Shown here piece after piece: positions 32,754 to 44,131 of a stretch of 64,000 nucleotides of DNA. Numbering within the stretch: the first letter of the stretch is position 1; every line of letters starts with the position of its first letter. Origin of the DNA: Oscheius dolichura (Eukaryota; Nematoda; Chromadorea; Rhabditida; Rhabditidae); NCBI GenBank assembly GCA_932521035.1, contig OW051493.1, positions 9,694,001 to 9,758,000 of the forward strand, in the 5' to 3' direction. The translations under genes were made by a program, and so were the position numbers. Below the pieces are notes generated by a model. That model made no database searches, had not been told where the DNA came from, and saw only the letters and a program-made list of their open reading frames with translations.

Positions 32754-35700
32754 ATGTACCTACTTCTCTATACAATACTTCCATTCTTGGTTCCCCTGGC
32801 CCTCGGAGCGGGAGAAGACGACTTGGTCCAGAATCTCCCCGGCCTCACATTCCAAGCGAATTTTAAAACCTATTCCGGCTATTTGAACGCGGGGAATAAT
32901 GGAACTTGGAGAATGCACTATGTGTAAGTCAAGACTAAAGTTTTCCAAGAAAAATGGAGTCTGCTGACCTTTCTGAGCAAGGCTTTTTTATGGCTCTTTT
33001 TCATAGCAGCTTTACAATCGGACGAGCAAAAGGAACTGATAAGTTTCTGTAGGGGAAAATACGGGGAATAGAATCGGGTACAAAGTGGGAAAAAAAGGGA
33101 AAAGGGCCACAGCTCGGAGAGCCACAGTTTGAAGAGCCACAGCTGGAAGAGCCACTGCGGTTTGAGCCACAATTTTGCCTTTTTCCTTATGAAACAAGCT
33201 CTAAAAACAACTAAACTCGGCGCTACCGTATTCCATTAAAATGATCCAAAAATTCCCTAAAGAACACAATTTTCGAGCCAAGATTGCTTCCTACGGTATT
33301 TTCCCTTTTCAGATTGGTAGAATCCCAAAATAACCCAGCTACTGATCCCCTTCTCTTGTGGTTCAACGGTGGGCCAGGATGTTCCTCTTTTGGAGGTCTT
33401 TTTGAAGGTAAGTAGCGCTCATTTCCTCCCATTTTCAAGCCTGTAAGTCCTTCTCCCCACAACAGATGAAAGTACTCCCATTCCATGAAATTCAGCAGTC
33501 AGACTACGAGAAGTCGAGAGACATGACCTCGTTGCACCTAGGAATGCCCAAAATCTCGTTCCATGCTCCAAAACCCAGCCCATCCAGACAGTAAAACCCT
33601 TTCCCGCCAATTTCTGTGGACAAGTGAAGTCAAGGCTTGACTCAAGGATTGTTGGCCTTCTTTCCCCGCAAACTGCAGTCGACCTTTCTGGAGAAAATGG
33701 CGAAAGGAAATAGTTGCGGCCCTTTTTTCGCTTCAGAATTTGAAAAATAAACAAAAAGATCCTATTAAACACTTTCAGCCCCGTCCAAAGGTTTCTAAAG
33801 CCCTGGCAGCCAGGCTGGCCTAATTTCCAGGATCCAATTCATCTCTTGGCCGGGTTACCTTCCCCTGGTCACTAACGTTACCGTACCCCCTTTATTTCCA
33901 GAACTGGGACCCTTCTACGTCAACCTAGATGGTCAGACCCTCTTCGAAAATGTCTACGCCTGGAACAAGAAGGCCAATGTCCTTGCCTTGGAGTCCCCCA
34001 CCGGTGTTGGCTTCTCCTATGACACCAGCAAGCCAATGGACTATACTGCCAACGATGACCGTTCCCGGGATCAGAATTACAATGCTTTAAAGGACTTTTT
34101 CAATAAGTTTGTTCTCTTTTTATATCAAAAATGGCTATTTTTCAGTGTCCAGCCACGCTACAATACTTCGAGCTTCTTCCTCTCTGGGGAAAGTTATGCC
34201 GGGATTTATATTCCGATGTTATCTGCCCGTCTTGTGGAGGGAATTAATAAGGGCGACTTCCCGAATCCGAATTTCCAAGGAGCAGCCATTGGAAACGGAT
34301 TCATGCATGTACAAAAGCTAATGAATTCCTTAGTCATTTGGAGCGCCTATCATGGAAGAATAGCACAGGCGTTAGTCTTTTTTCTAGCTTTAAAATATTC
34401 AGAATTTTGTGCTGATTATGAATAACTAGTTTAAAAATTATAAAAATATCAAAAAAAAAATTGGAGAAAAATGTATCTAAAGGTGTGAATTTGTTCAGCG
34501 AATTTCGTCCAACGCGCGCCAAGCAACGGACGCCTGCTGTTTACGCGCGGTTACAGTAAACCAGGAAACTGCTCTAAAGCTATTTTTTCCCATTGCTTTC
34601 CTATTTTTCTCTATTTTCTAGAAGAATATTAAGTTTAGAGACTGGAAGACAGTCAAGGATAACTGCGCCACACCGGGAGCCAACCACTCGGACGACTATA
34701 ACTACCAGCAGTATATGACTACGAACAATGGAATGGACTATTATGGAAATATGAATGATCCCTGTGGAAAGCTGATCAATCCGCTGATTACTGACATTCC
34801 GTAAGGGAGTTTTCCAGTTTAAAAATCAAAAAAATCGACGAAAAAATGATAGTTCCAGCGGGCGGGTTCCACACGGAAAATAGATTGTTCATTAAAATTT
34901 TGTGGTTTTCGATAGATCTCGTAACTAAGAACTTTTGTTTTGAGAGTAGGGAAATCCGACTATGTACTCCCAAGATATTTCCAATTTTTGGTCCCTAGGG
35001 GAAAAAAGAAACGGGGTTCTGGTCCATAATTTATGAAAATTCGATTTTCAGAGCCGGAGATCCGATCAGTTTCGATCAGTACAACTTCTATCAAGATTGT
35101 TATGTGGTCCAAGGATCGGGGAGAACCGTCACGGGGAGGAAGAATAAAAAAGTCCTGACCTCAAATGCCGCCTTTGGAGAATACGTCAATCTCGGTTCAA
35201 ATACCGCGGTAATTTCTAATTTTTGGATAGAAAAATCCCTTCAGAAATTGACAAATTATGACTCTACTGATAATCAATGGGGATATCCGTGCTGGAACGA
35301 TGTCGGCGTTTTTAAATACCTGAATCGGAAGGATGTACAAGCGGCGCTGAATATCGAAGCCGGCTGGTCGCAGAATATGCCGAATATGACCTGGCACGAT
35401 TGCAAGTAGGTCTAGAATACCATAATCTTTTAAAAGGAGAAAAAAAGAGCAACAAAATACGCTCAGTAAGAAAATTTCGCATCATATCATCAGCCGAAAG
35501 ATGGTAAACCTTCATCGCGCGCTTTACTAGACCAAGATTGGCCGACGCGGGCTTATATAAGAACCTGCCGCCCAGCTGCCGAGATTTTACGGGTGCGGCG
35601 GCGCGGCGCCCGCTTCCATCCTGTTCCGGTCTAAAACGGCTCCCACATGGAGTTTTTAATTATTTTAAAGGACTGACAGTGTCCCTAGACCCCTCCAGGC

Positions 35701-36588
35701 TAGATAATACGCCGTTTCCAGCGACCCCCTCTACGACAACTACAATCTCACCTACCCTGATATGCAGCAGTTCTTCGATTATGTTATAGGCAATGTCAAG
35801 GTCTGTTTTTCTTTCTTCAATCCATTGAAAATTGCTCCGTTTTTAGACAAAAGGCTTCCGATTCCTTGTCTACAATGGGGATGTGGATACGGTAACTTTT
35901 CATTAGATACAGATACTGTAGGCTATTTTCAGGTCTGTAACTATTTAGGAGATTCCTGGTTTATTGAACAGGTGACAGCTGCTCATCCGACGGCTACTGT
36001 AAGTATACTCTAGAGCTTATTAGAGGATACACCAGATTGGGGCCAGTAGGGCGCATTTTCGGGAGAAGCGTCGCTAGCTTTGCGCTTTTTCGGTGCAATA
36101 ACTTCAATTTACTAATTACAGTATGCCAAAGATGATAGAACTCCTGCGCCGGAAAGGCGTGCGCACACCTAAAATGCGCCTGTCAGCCCTAGAAACTCCG
36201 CCAGAAACCAAAAATTTTCCTTTCAGAGAGGCCAGCGAATTCCCTGGCTCTTCGCTCAACAGATGGCCGGCTTCGTCCAGCGTTATGACTTCAAAACCCT
36301 GACGATTGACGTCCTCACAGTCAAGGTAATCCCCCGTTTTCTTACCAGGACCCATTTTTCCAGGGAGCGGGTCACTTCGTCCCGAATGATCGGCCCGGCC
36401 CGTCGCTACAAATGATCACCAACTTTATGTGGCCTTTCTCTTCCGGGACAAATTATTCCTCAAATGCCAACATTGATCCAAGCCCACAATTCGCTCCATT
36501 GGTGGCTAAGTCTAATCCACAGGCATCTTCTATCTTTATTCTACTTCTACCTCTTCTGATTCTTCAGATTATTCAACGCTTACTGTAA
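32754..36588 (+). CDS. Serine carboxypeptidase (S10, cathepsin A-like), membrane-tethered, copy B
   Basis: Twelve exons give about 562 residues: 32754-32923, 33313-33407, 33902-34106, 34146-34370, 34639-34800, 35052-35208, 35245-35405, 35722-35800, 35847-35891, 35933-35998, 36227-36325 and 36364-36588. The signal peptide [20 protein letters not shown] precedes the S10 domain: [31 protein letters not shown], catalytic Asp in [14 protein letters not shown] and His in GAGHFVP. The tail [20 protein letters not shown] is hydrophobic, as in copy A. Most splice sites match those of copy A, but the substrate-binding exon is split here by an extra intron (33408-33901) and a 41 bp intron splits the Asp region, so structures have diverged. 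The excision-loop region ([12 protein letters not shown]) is less basic than in copy A. Confidence 0.95.
34390..34560 (+). repeat. M3 repeat in intron 4 of copy B
   Basis: A full-length M3 runs from GTGCTGATTATGAATAACTA through AAAATTATAAAAATATCAAA to TTCGTCCAACGCGCGCCAAG and CGGACGCCTGCTGTTTACGC. Confidence 0.82.
35430..35605 (-). repeat. Repeat with TATA box and conserved start codon (minus orientation)
   Basis: In copy B intron 7. On the minus strand an M2-type end (CGCACCCGTAAAATCTCGGC) is followed by TTCTTATATAAG near 35548. An ATG at 35515 begins ATGAAGGTTTACCATCTTTC, coding [10 protein letters not shown]. The inverted counterpart is at about 41150-41330. Confidence 0.65.
36035..36185. 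repeat. M1 MITE in intron 10 of copy B
   Basis: Left arm GGGGCCAGTAGGGCGCATTT, core AGCTTTGCGCTTTTTCGGTG, AT-rich centre with ACAGTATGCCAAAG, right arm ending AAAATGCGCCTGTCAG. Confidence 0.8.
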
Positions 36589-36881
36589 TTATTGTATTGT
36601 ATACTAAGTGTTAAATTTATTACATGCGATCGTAAAATCGATCTTTAGAGAGAACAATCTCTGAGAGTATCAAGACTAATCGAAAATATACACACAACCT
36701 GAAGGATGATAAAGCCTTGGATGGGCGAATGCTAGAAGGAAGAGGAGAACCGGTCTCTGGGATAAGACCACAGATCACAACAAGACAATTTGGTAAACGA
36801 TATGCATATCACAAATTAATACGCCTGGAATAGAGCACACGGATCGGAGGTAGGAGCAGAGATGAAGTCGTGCCGGAAAAC

Positions 36882-39800
36882 TCAATTGTAATGGTCGAAC
36901 TTTACACGGCACAGATAACGCGCACAGATTTGATCTGTATCATAGACGATGAACCTAGAAATAGAGAGGAAGATTACAGAAAATGAAAAAAGAACGTACT
37001 CATTATAATAGAGAAAGCCGCCTTGACGATTAGAAATATTGCTACGGACGCATTTACCGAGGGGAATGGAGTAGCCATCTGGATGGAGGTGGTCTTGAGA
37101 TGGGTCCGGGTACGTTTCACCAACTCCTGTAACGAAATATTGATTAAAGTTCATTTAAAAAAGTAGTTAGGGCTGTTTTCTGGCTAACTGAATCAACACG
37201 AAAAGTGTGTGCGGCTGTTGCATGGCGAAATTCGTAGAACAAACCAACTTTACTAGTTGTTTTTTAGCATTTTTATAATTTTTAAATTAGTTATTCATAA
37301 TCAGGAGAAAGTAAATGAAGAGTACCGTACCTTTAACACTCTGAAATTGTGGATCCGTGCCGATTCCATGCGCACCGCCGTATGTCATCTCTTTCGAAGT
37401 ACCGAGAGCCACATCACAGAGTAGAAGATAGCCAATATTGTCCTGATCAGCCTGAAAAATAAAGAAAATTAGTTGGGGATCGTTAAGAAAGGTGAAGGGG
37501 GACGAACGCTACAGGCATGCTCAAGCTGTGAGTGAAATTGGACCTCCGAGCTGCCAACATGGTCTGAACACATCACAAATCTATTATCAACATGCTTTTT
37601 TGGGCATACATAGCTGCTCTAAACCATTATAGATTGCTATAGATTAGTTGGCAGCCCATTTCTACTACAGGTGCGGAAAAATTGCAGAATTCCGAAAAGA
37701 AGCACAAAAGGCACGGCACAACATTCACAAAAAGCACTACGACTATAGTGATGTTTTGTAATGTGAAACGAACGAATTCATCAAGAAGCTGCGTGGCGGC
37801 TGTCGGCAGCAATGGTCTGATATTCGTTCTGATATTCATTGCGCCAGTTGGGGGACGCGTTGGTAAACGAAGAAGAGGATTCAGTACCCGGCAGTAGTTG
37901 GCAGATTTTGAGATCATATCAGCAAAGTAGACACCTCGTCCGAAAGCATGTCCTGTCTGAAAAAAAGTAGCGATTGAGTTAGATTATAAAAAAGGGTACA
38001 ATATACCTGAATAGCATCGGGAGGAGCAATTCGAAGACCTTGAGTCAAGATTCCTGGGAAATTTTGAACCGGCGAGCCGTGCCATAACAACTTTCGGTTA
38101 CCCAATTGTTTTCGGAATTTGGAAGTCTCTCCAAATCTTTCTATTCTGATCAACTGAAACAAAAAAATGAGTAAAATGCACCAAAAATAATTAAAATATA
38201 ATAATAATTAATAATTAAAATAGAAGACGATGGACAAAGGAAGTCAAAACTCACATCCAATAGCTGGAATCCCTTGTATCCATGCGTGGCACCGACTCCA
38301 TTGGTAATATATTTTAGAATCAACTTGTAATCGTCGTGATCATCCGGCACAACGTCCATTCGGGTCAACAGCTTGGAATATTGTAGATCAATGGGGTCCA
38401 CGCCGCTCAGCTGGGCATCTCGATGGACATCGCTCATAATATTACATATAAATTGAATATCCAGCAGCGCATCGATCATTGCTTCCATTTTCTATAATAT
38501 TTTATGCATAAAAATACAGATAAACTACCCTACCTCGCATTGCCCCGGTTTGGAGAGCATTACAGGCGCACTATGACCAAATGACTGCGGCAGAAGGGCG
38601 TAGAACTTATTAGAGAGTTTAATAATTTCCCTCTCAAATGAGACATTCTCATAGCCGGGAGTTCCTGGTCCATGTTTGAGCACAAAATCCTTAACCTGAC
38701 GGAGAATACCATTCGCTCGGCTGACTTGCATCGCTGACAACTTGCCCATGGGCATTCGCTCTAAATCGAACTAAATTTCATTAAAATTAAATTTATGGTA
38801 AAGAACTCACATTATAGCCATCCAAGGCCTTTTTAATATTTTTAGCATCAAAAATCTTCAACAAGATGGCTTTGACCTTATAGTGAAGGTTGGATTTCGA
38901 GCCGGCGGGGATCAATTTGCCATCTGGGCCGCAGATCAAAGTTTCCTGAAGAATTTTGGTTCAACAACGAAGAGAATCGAGTACTTACCAGCTCAGTATA
39001 ATCCATTTCAACCATAGACATACAGTTGTCTTTCAAATTGAAGAAATGCCTCTCACGCCATTTGTTACCCGTCAGGGTCTCGAAATCTCTGAAAAATGCA
39101 GGTAAACTACAAATTTTTAGATACATTGAAACTGCTTAAAATATAATATAAACAAACTTCTCAAATTCGTCTAGCGCCTCCTTCTGAACGTGGAATGTCT
39201 CGGCAAATATGCTGCCTCTCTTTGTCCCGATGCGTCCCCATGATCGAAAGACATAATATCTAAAATATACAGTAGTGAAAACAATATTACATTAAAAAAC
39301 TTACATTTCCATGTTATCGTCCTTCAGTACCTGCATTTTAAAATAGCAATTACGATTGCTGACAATATCTGTTTGACAGAGAGTAATGGAATAGAGATCG
39401 CCTTTTTCTGACCGAAAGACCCAACACTTTTCAGCATCATGAAATTCCTTATCCACGAGGCATCCTCGCTTGATTACAGCCAACTTGCTAGTGGGATCAT
39501 CCTTCTGTCCCCAGGTACGCTCAGGATTGCCGCTGATTTTAAGGCTCTCTGGTGTAATGGAGTTCAGAAATTCCTCATAGGCCAGACTGAAAACGGAGAG
39601 AATTAGTTGAAAAATAATGATATAATAGAAAAATAGAAGAAAACACGATCAAAAAAGTGCCTACCGTTCTTTTGTCTTTTCCTTGGCTGCAATCGTAATC
39701 ATCTGGAGGTCTTGAATAGCTGCGGTGCTTCGCTTCGACGGTGGCTCCACTTCAATATCTGAGCCGTAGAGATCTCCATCCGAATATTCGTCATCCTCAT

Positions 39801-40739
39801 CGTCGTCTTCATCCTCGGCTGTTGGTTCCTGTACATCGGCGGAGGGAAACTCCCTCAATAAATCACGATCATCGTCGGTTAAACAGCTGAATCCAACGAT
39901 TTCATTTACTTTACCCTAAAATTTAACAGAAAAATTAAAGATAAAGAAATGAAAATACCGTAAACTTGTGATCATAGAAAAGACAAATGGAATGGAAGAT
40001 GTGATCTCCGGCAAAGATGCTCAAACACTCGGCGTCGATAGTTTCTTTGCACTTGACGCATGTCTCCTCCTGGTCGATATATTGCGCTTGAAGTTTATTA
40101 TATTCTTTGGGGATGGATGACTAAAAATGGATAAATAAATAATAGAAAAAAAAATGATACAATACCTTGTAGCTGGTGACAACTTTGATAATTTGAATAT
40201 CTTCTGAGCTGCTGGGTGACTCCCACTGAAAACAAATGTATGATATGGTATAAAGTTATAACTAATTTTAAAATGAATGCACAGTTTGCAATAGACTACT
40301 TTTGCTTTTAGTTTTCCATTTCTTTCTCCTGCAATAGATGTAATACGTTGTTAACATACTCAAGCATCTAAAAATAACAAGTAAGAGAATAATCAACATA
40401 AGAATCAAGCGAATTTCATTAACCCCAACTTTTATCAACATCTTTTGATAGCGCATCATTTGCCACCATTTTTTTGCTATGATACGTGTGATAACAACGA
40501 CAGAAAATCAGGAACAACGAAATGCTGGTTATGTTTACATGCTTGAGTATCTTATCAACATATTACAGCCATTGCAAGAACAAGAATTTCAAAAATATGA
40601 GAAACATTAGTCTAGTTGGAAATTGTGTGCAGTTCATTATAAATGTTGTTATTAATTTAAAAAATAGCAGCATCACAATTATTACAACTACACGTTGTTA
40701 TTACTAAAAAAGAAAACTCACATCCATTGCTTCAGCCAT
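36882..40739 (-). CDS. Poly(ADP-ribose) polymerase, PARP1/2 family
   Basis: Fifteen exons give about 706 residues: 40739-40722, 40225-40166, 40120-39959, 39915-39665, 39586-39305, 39259-39158, 39088-38989, 38945-38811, 38770-38534, 38491-38255, 38153-38007, 37956-37888, 37451-37331, 37126-37000 and 36954-36882. Order: an N-terminal CVKC...HSIC Cys/His cluster (residues 47-72), an acidic stretch ([15 protein letters not shown]), the WGR domain ([14 protein letters not shown]), the helical regulatory domain ([11 protein letters not shown]), and the catalytic domain with [11 protein letters not shown] (His), [18 protein letters not shown] (Tyr) and YYNEFIVYD (Glu), the H-Y-E triad. It makes poly(ADP-ribose) from NAD+ at DNA breaks in the nucleus. 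The paired PARP1 zinc fingers and BRCT are absent, so it is closer to PARP2 in layout but longer. It is convergent with carboxypeptidase B. Confidence 0.95.
37195..37315. repeat. Diverged M3 repeat in PARP intron 13
   Basis: It contains GGCGAAATTCGTAGAACAAA and a T-rich arm ending TTAAATTAGTTATTCATAAT. The GC-rich left end is degraded. Confidence 0.6.
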
Positions 40740-42011
40740 TGCTGTAAATATGAACCGGCGGAATTATTATATTCTATGCTACAGTGTTATTACCTGAAGA
40801 AGTGGATGAGATGAAGAGAGAGTAGAATAAATGAAAGAGAAAATCAATACACAAAAATAAAAGAAAAGCATAAAATTAGAAAAAAAAAGACACAGCTTAC
40901 AAGCGAGCTCAATCGATTGGATGTCGCGCGCAAGGAGGAGCACAGCAAGCGCTCTTTTGGTCACACGAAATTGCGTCTTGATTTTTCGCTTTTTATATTA
41001 GTAGTATACAATTTCCAATGTAAAAAATAAAGAGCTATCTCACGAAAAAAGGAGCAAAATGAATAAACAGTAGCGTATCGTATGAACTTCGAAATAGAGA
41101 GTGATTGGGTGAAAGGAGCTGACTCCGAGTACGTAGTCGGCGCCGCGCCGCCGCACCCGTAAAATCTCGGCCGCCAAGCGACCTGGTGTTATATAAGGCC
41201 GCGCCGGTCCACTCGAACCGGCTACGGCGCGCGATGAAGGTTTACCATCTTTCGGCTGATGATAATGATGCCAATTTTTCTTGCTGAGCGTATTTTGTTG
41301 CTCTTTTTTTATTTTTTTTGTTAAAATAATGGAATATCAGGGTTGCGAAGGCGGAATGCTGCCAGGAATAAAATCTGGGAAAACTCCTTCTGGGAGAATT
41401 CAATGAAAGGACAAAGGCAATTTTTGAGAGATAGTTGGTTCGAAGGTTAACTGCCTCTCTTTGAATTGACACGTCGAGGGAAAAAGAGCGCCATTTTCAG
41501 AAAAGCACATTGTTCCAGTTGTACAGAATTTTCTGCTCAATCTGGGAACGTCAAAATCTCCGATAAATTCAATTCTATCGATGAGTTGGCGACCTGAGAA
41601 GCTAGAAGGAAGACCCTGAGGTTCCTATGGCCATTTCGGACTGGAAAAGTCCAGTTTTCAGAAACATTCTGCTCACATCTTGTTCAGCGTTGTCTACTGG
41701 TCTAGAAAATATTTCTCTCCCGGAATCACAAGGACTTCAAATTGATTTGGAAATCATAACTGGGCCGCCGTTGGAGTTATCCCCGCGGCGGGATAATTCT
41801 TGACGATTTGAAAATCAAAAAGTTCATTTTTCAAAAATCGGTTACAGTACGCTTGTTCAGAATTTTCTGGAGAATACGGTAGTACCAACATTTTCTCACA
41901 AAAAGGCATTTCCCGGGAAGTGGTGAAGCCTTTTCAGCTGAAGGCCGTTCATTTTGGTTTGTCACCTTTTTTTTACAACTAAACAACAAAATACAACAGG
42001 TGGTGGCTTTA
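40740..42011. other. Intergenic region with promoter-carrying repeat
   Basis: This spacer lies between the PARP start (minus) and the end of the secreted protein gene (minus). It carries the repeat at about 41150-41330. The rest has no supported exon; the PARP promoter should lie just right of 40740. Confidence 0.5.
41150..41330 (+). repeat. Repeat with TATA box and conserved start codon (plus orientation)
   Basis: It begins with an M2 end (GCACCCGTAAAATCTCGGCC), then TGTTATATAAGGCC near 41195. An ATG at 41234 follows (ATGAAGGTTTACCATCTTTC) and, after 17 codons, a TGA in this copy; the minus copy at 35430-35605 has a different downstream frame. Past the coding words both copies share GCTGAGCG/ACTGAGCG followed by TATTTTGTTGCTCTTTTTTT. 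Only one M2 terminus is visible. Confidence 0.65.
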
Positions 42012-42887
42012 TTAGATGCGGACATATCCATTATATGGATCAAAATAAGTGGTGTCCCATTGATGTCCCTTGCAATGATTCGTAGGCCCTCCACACTTGT
42101 TCAGACGATAAATGCCCGGCCTTACAATCCAGTCGGTAGTAGACTCTGTGCAGATAGAACCGCGAGGCGCGTCGTACGTGCTCTTCTTGATGACGGTTTT
42201 GGTCCACTTATCGGTCTTGACCGTGACTTCAATGCTCTTGAAGCGCACCGGCGACTGATGATAAGGATTCTCGTCTGAATCGTCATAGGAGTTCCTGGTG
42301 AAAAGATTATGAGGAGCGCCAAAGTTGATCGGCGACGTTTGCGCAAAATCATCCACATACAGATAGAGCTGCACGTTATTCTCGTTAATGCCTTCCAAAG
42401 CTTTCTGAAAATGGATGGCATTGTTGCTAGATTATAAAGTTGGAGCGCGGCTCGGATGTGCCAAAGCTCATCAACGCAATGCACCATTCGAAAAGGCGCG
42501 CGCCAGGCCAAAAAAGGGCCATGGTTTAATATAGAAATGAATGAAAGAATTACAAACAATTTGAGCAGCCTCCTTCTTTTCGTCATAGACATTATCGGCA
42601 GGGATCATCATATTTAAAGGAAAGCCCATTCTCCGATCATCATTTCCTTCTGCCTGGCCCTTCATCTTGGGAATCTGGACCAACGTAGCGACAACTTTTC
42701 CCCAGCCAGCATTACCATCCTTCTCAAAGACCACGAGACGAATTCCTTTGAGGAGCAACGGCTTGGCGTTGCCAGGACCGCCTGGGTTGCCGCAGCTGTT
42801 TTCCACGTCGAGCGTCACTTCCCAGTGAAAATTCTTGGCAAAAGCAGCATCAATCAGCCAGACGATGAACAAAATCTTCAGATGCAT
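42012..42887 (-). CDS. Secreted protein, nematode-type, unknown function
   Basis: Two exons, 42887-42558 and 42404-42012, joined in phase 0, give 240 residues. The signal peptide is MHLKILFIVWLIDAAFA. The mature part begins KNFHWEVTLDVENSCGNPGG and is beta-rich, with a few Cys (ENSCGN, GSICTE, NKCGGPTNHC), consistent with an extracellular disulphide-bonded fold. It has no transmembrane segment and ends TTYFDPYNGYVRI. The family was not recognised. The intron (153 bp) has a GC-rich insert with AAGGCGCGCGCCAGGCC near 42495 that resembles the SINE body. Start choice is clear: the first Met precedes the signal peptide. Confidence 0.85.
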
Positions 42888-44131
42888 GCCGATTGTAGAC
42901 GAGGTATATCCTGAGAGCAGGCGATACCGATGATCTTGACCTCCTCTGACGAAAAGTCGGCATTATATAGCTATTTTTTTAATCCCTTTGGGTATTCTAA
43001 TAAAGTTTTTAGCTAGAAATAACCAGTTTTGACAGGCAATCCGGTCGAAATTGGTTGAAAAGTCGATTGGGGCTCTCTGTTACCATGGACACAAGGTTCA
43101 ATTACCGTAACCCAATTCCCTTGGCGCGGAATTCCGCCTTTTTCGGTTCCAATAAAACTGAGTTTTTCAAAGATTTTTGCAGTATCAGATAGAGAAAACA
43201 ATTCTCCACAAGGCTACTATACTTATTTTCTAGATATTGCGCTTTTCTATTCCTGGGCGACCAACACTTCACTCACCATGGCGGCAGTTCAAAGGGTACG
43301 GCCACCCTAACAAGCTTCAAAGCTTCGCCACCGGTAAGAAAAATAGCCTTATACTAATATTTTTATACCACCATAATCGCCGGAAAATTCTCTAAAAAAG
43401 TAACAAGCTCAAATTTTTGGACGAGAAGGCTTTTGTGGTTCAAATTGAATTGGACTACCCTTGACGCGGGCTTCGTCGTCTTCTTCAGCCAGTCATGTTC
43501 CAAGAAAACGGAATTTTCCAAACATTTTTGATGCATTCGACAGAGGCAACAATGCTTTACAAAGCTACCATAAGGATTTTCTAGAAATCCACTTTTCTGA
43601 ACGCAGGCGTCGTGATTTCCCCGCGCCATTGTGACAGTTCAAAGACCGATGGCCGTCACCCTTCAAAGCTTCGTCACGAGCCGGCATCAAACTTTTTCTC
43701 AAAGATTATGGTATTATCGTATTCTTCAGAAAGTTCTCTTCAAAGCTGTATTCTCATATTTGGAAAAAAGTAGATCCAAATATTAAAAATCTGGCCCAAA
43801 TGGCGCCGCGCACGGCTGAGAATGGTCCAGGGTTCGAATCCGTTCGACGACTAAATTTTTTGCTTTTTACCCTGAATAAAGTTTATTTTTATTATTCTAA
43901 TTGTCATATTTACACACCAAATTTTTTTTTGTCATATTTATACACCAAATAATTATAATATATAATAAATTGATATCCGAGCAGATAGAGGAATTACCCG
44001 CCGTCTACTATACACAACGCTTACAATCTCGTCTCTACCGTATTTTTTGACTTTACCGAGTTTTTTAAAAGAAGTTCAGGGTCCAAAAGGTTACGGTAAG
44101 TAAGTAGGAATACGGTAAAACGAGAGAAAAA
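42888..44131. other. Intergenic region with a tRNA-like element
   Basis: No supported exon was found. A tRNA-like SINE fragment lies at about 43798-43862 with a perfect B-box. Two stretches (43010-43330 and 43400-43690) share short matches such as GGCAATCC/GGCAACAA and AACAGGCGCGG-like words and may be old duplicates; this was not verified. Confidence 0.45.
43798..43862 (+). repeat. tRNA-derived SINE-like element
   Basis: B-box GGTTCGAATCC lies at 43831-43841. Upstream GGCGCCGCGCACGGCTGAG may be the degraded A-box region. A T-rich tail follows. Confidence 0.45.
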
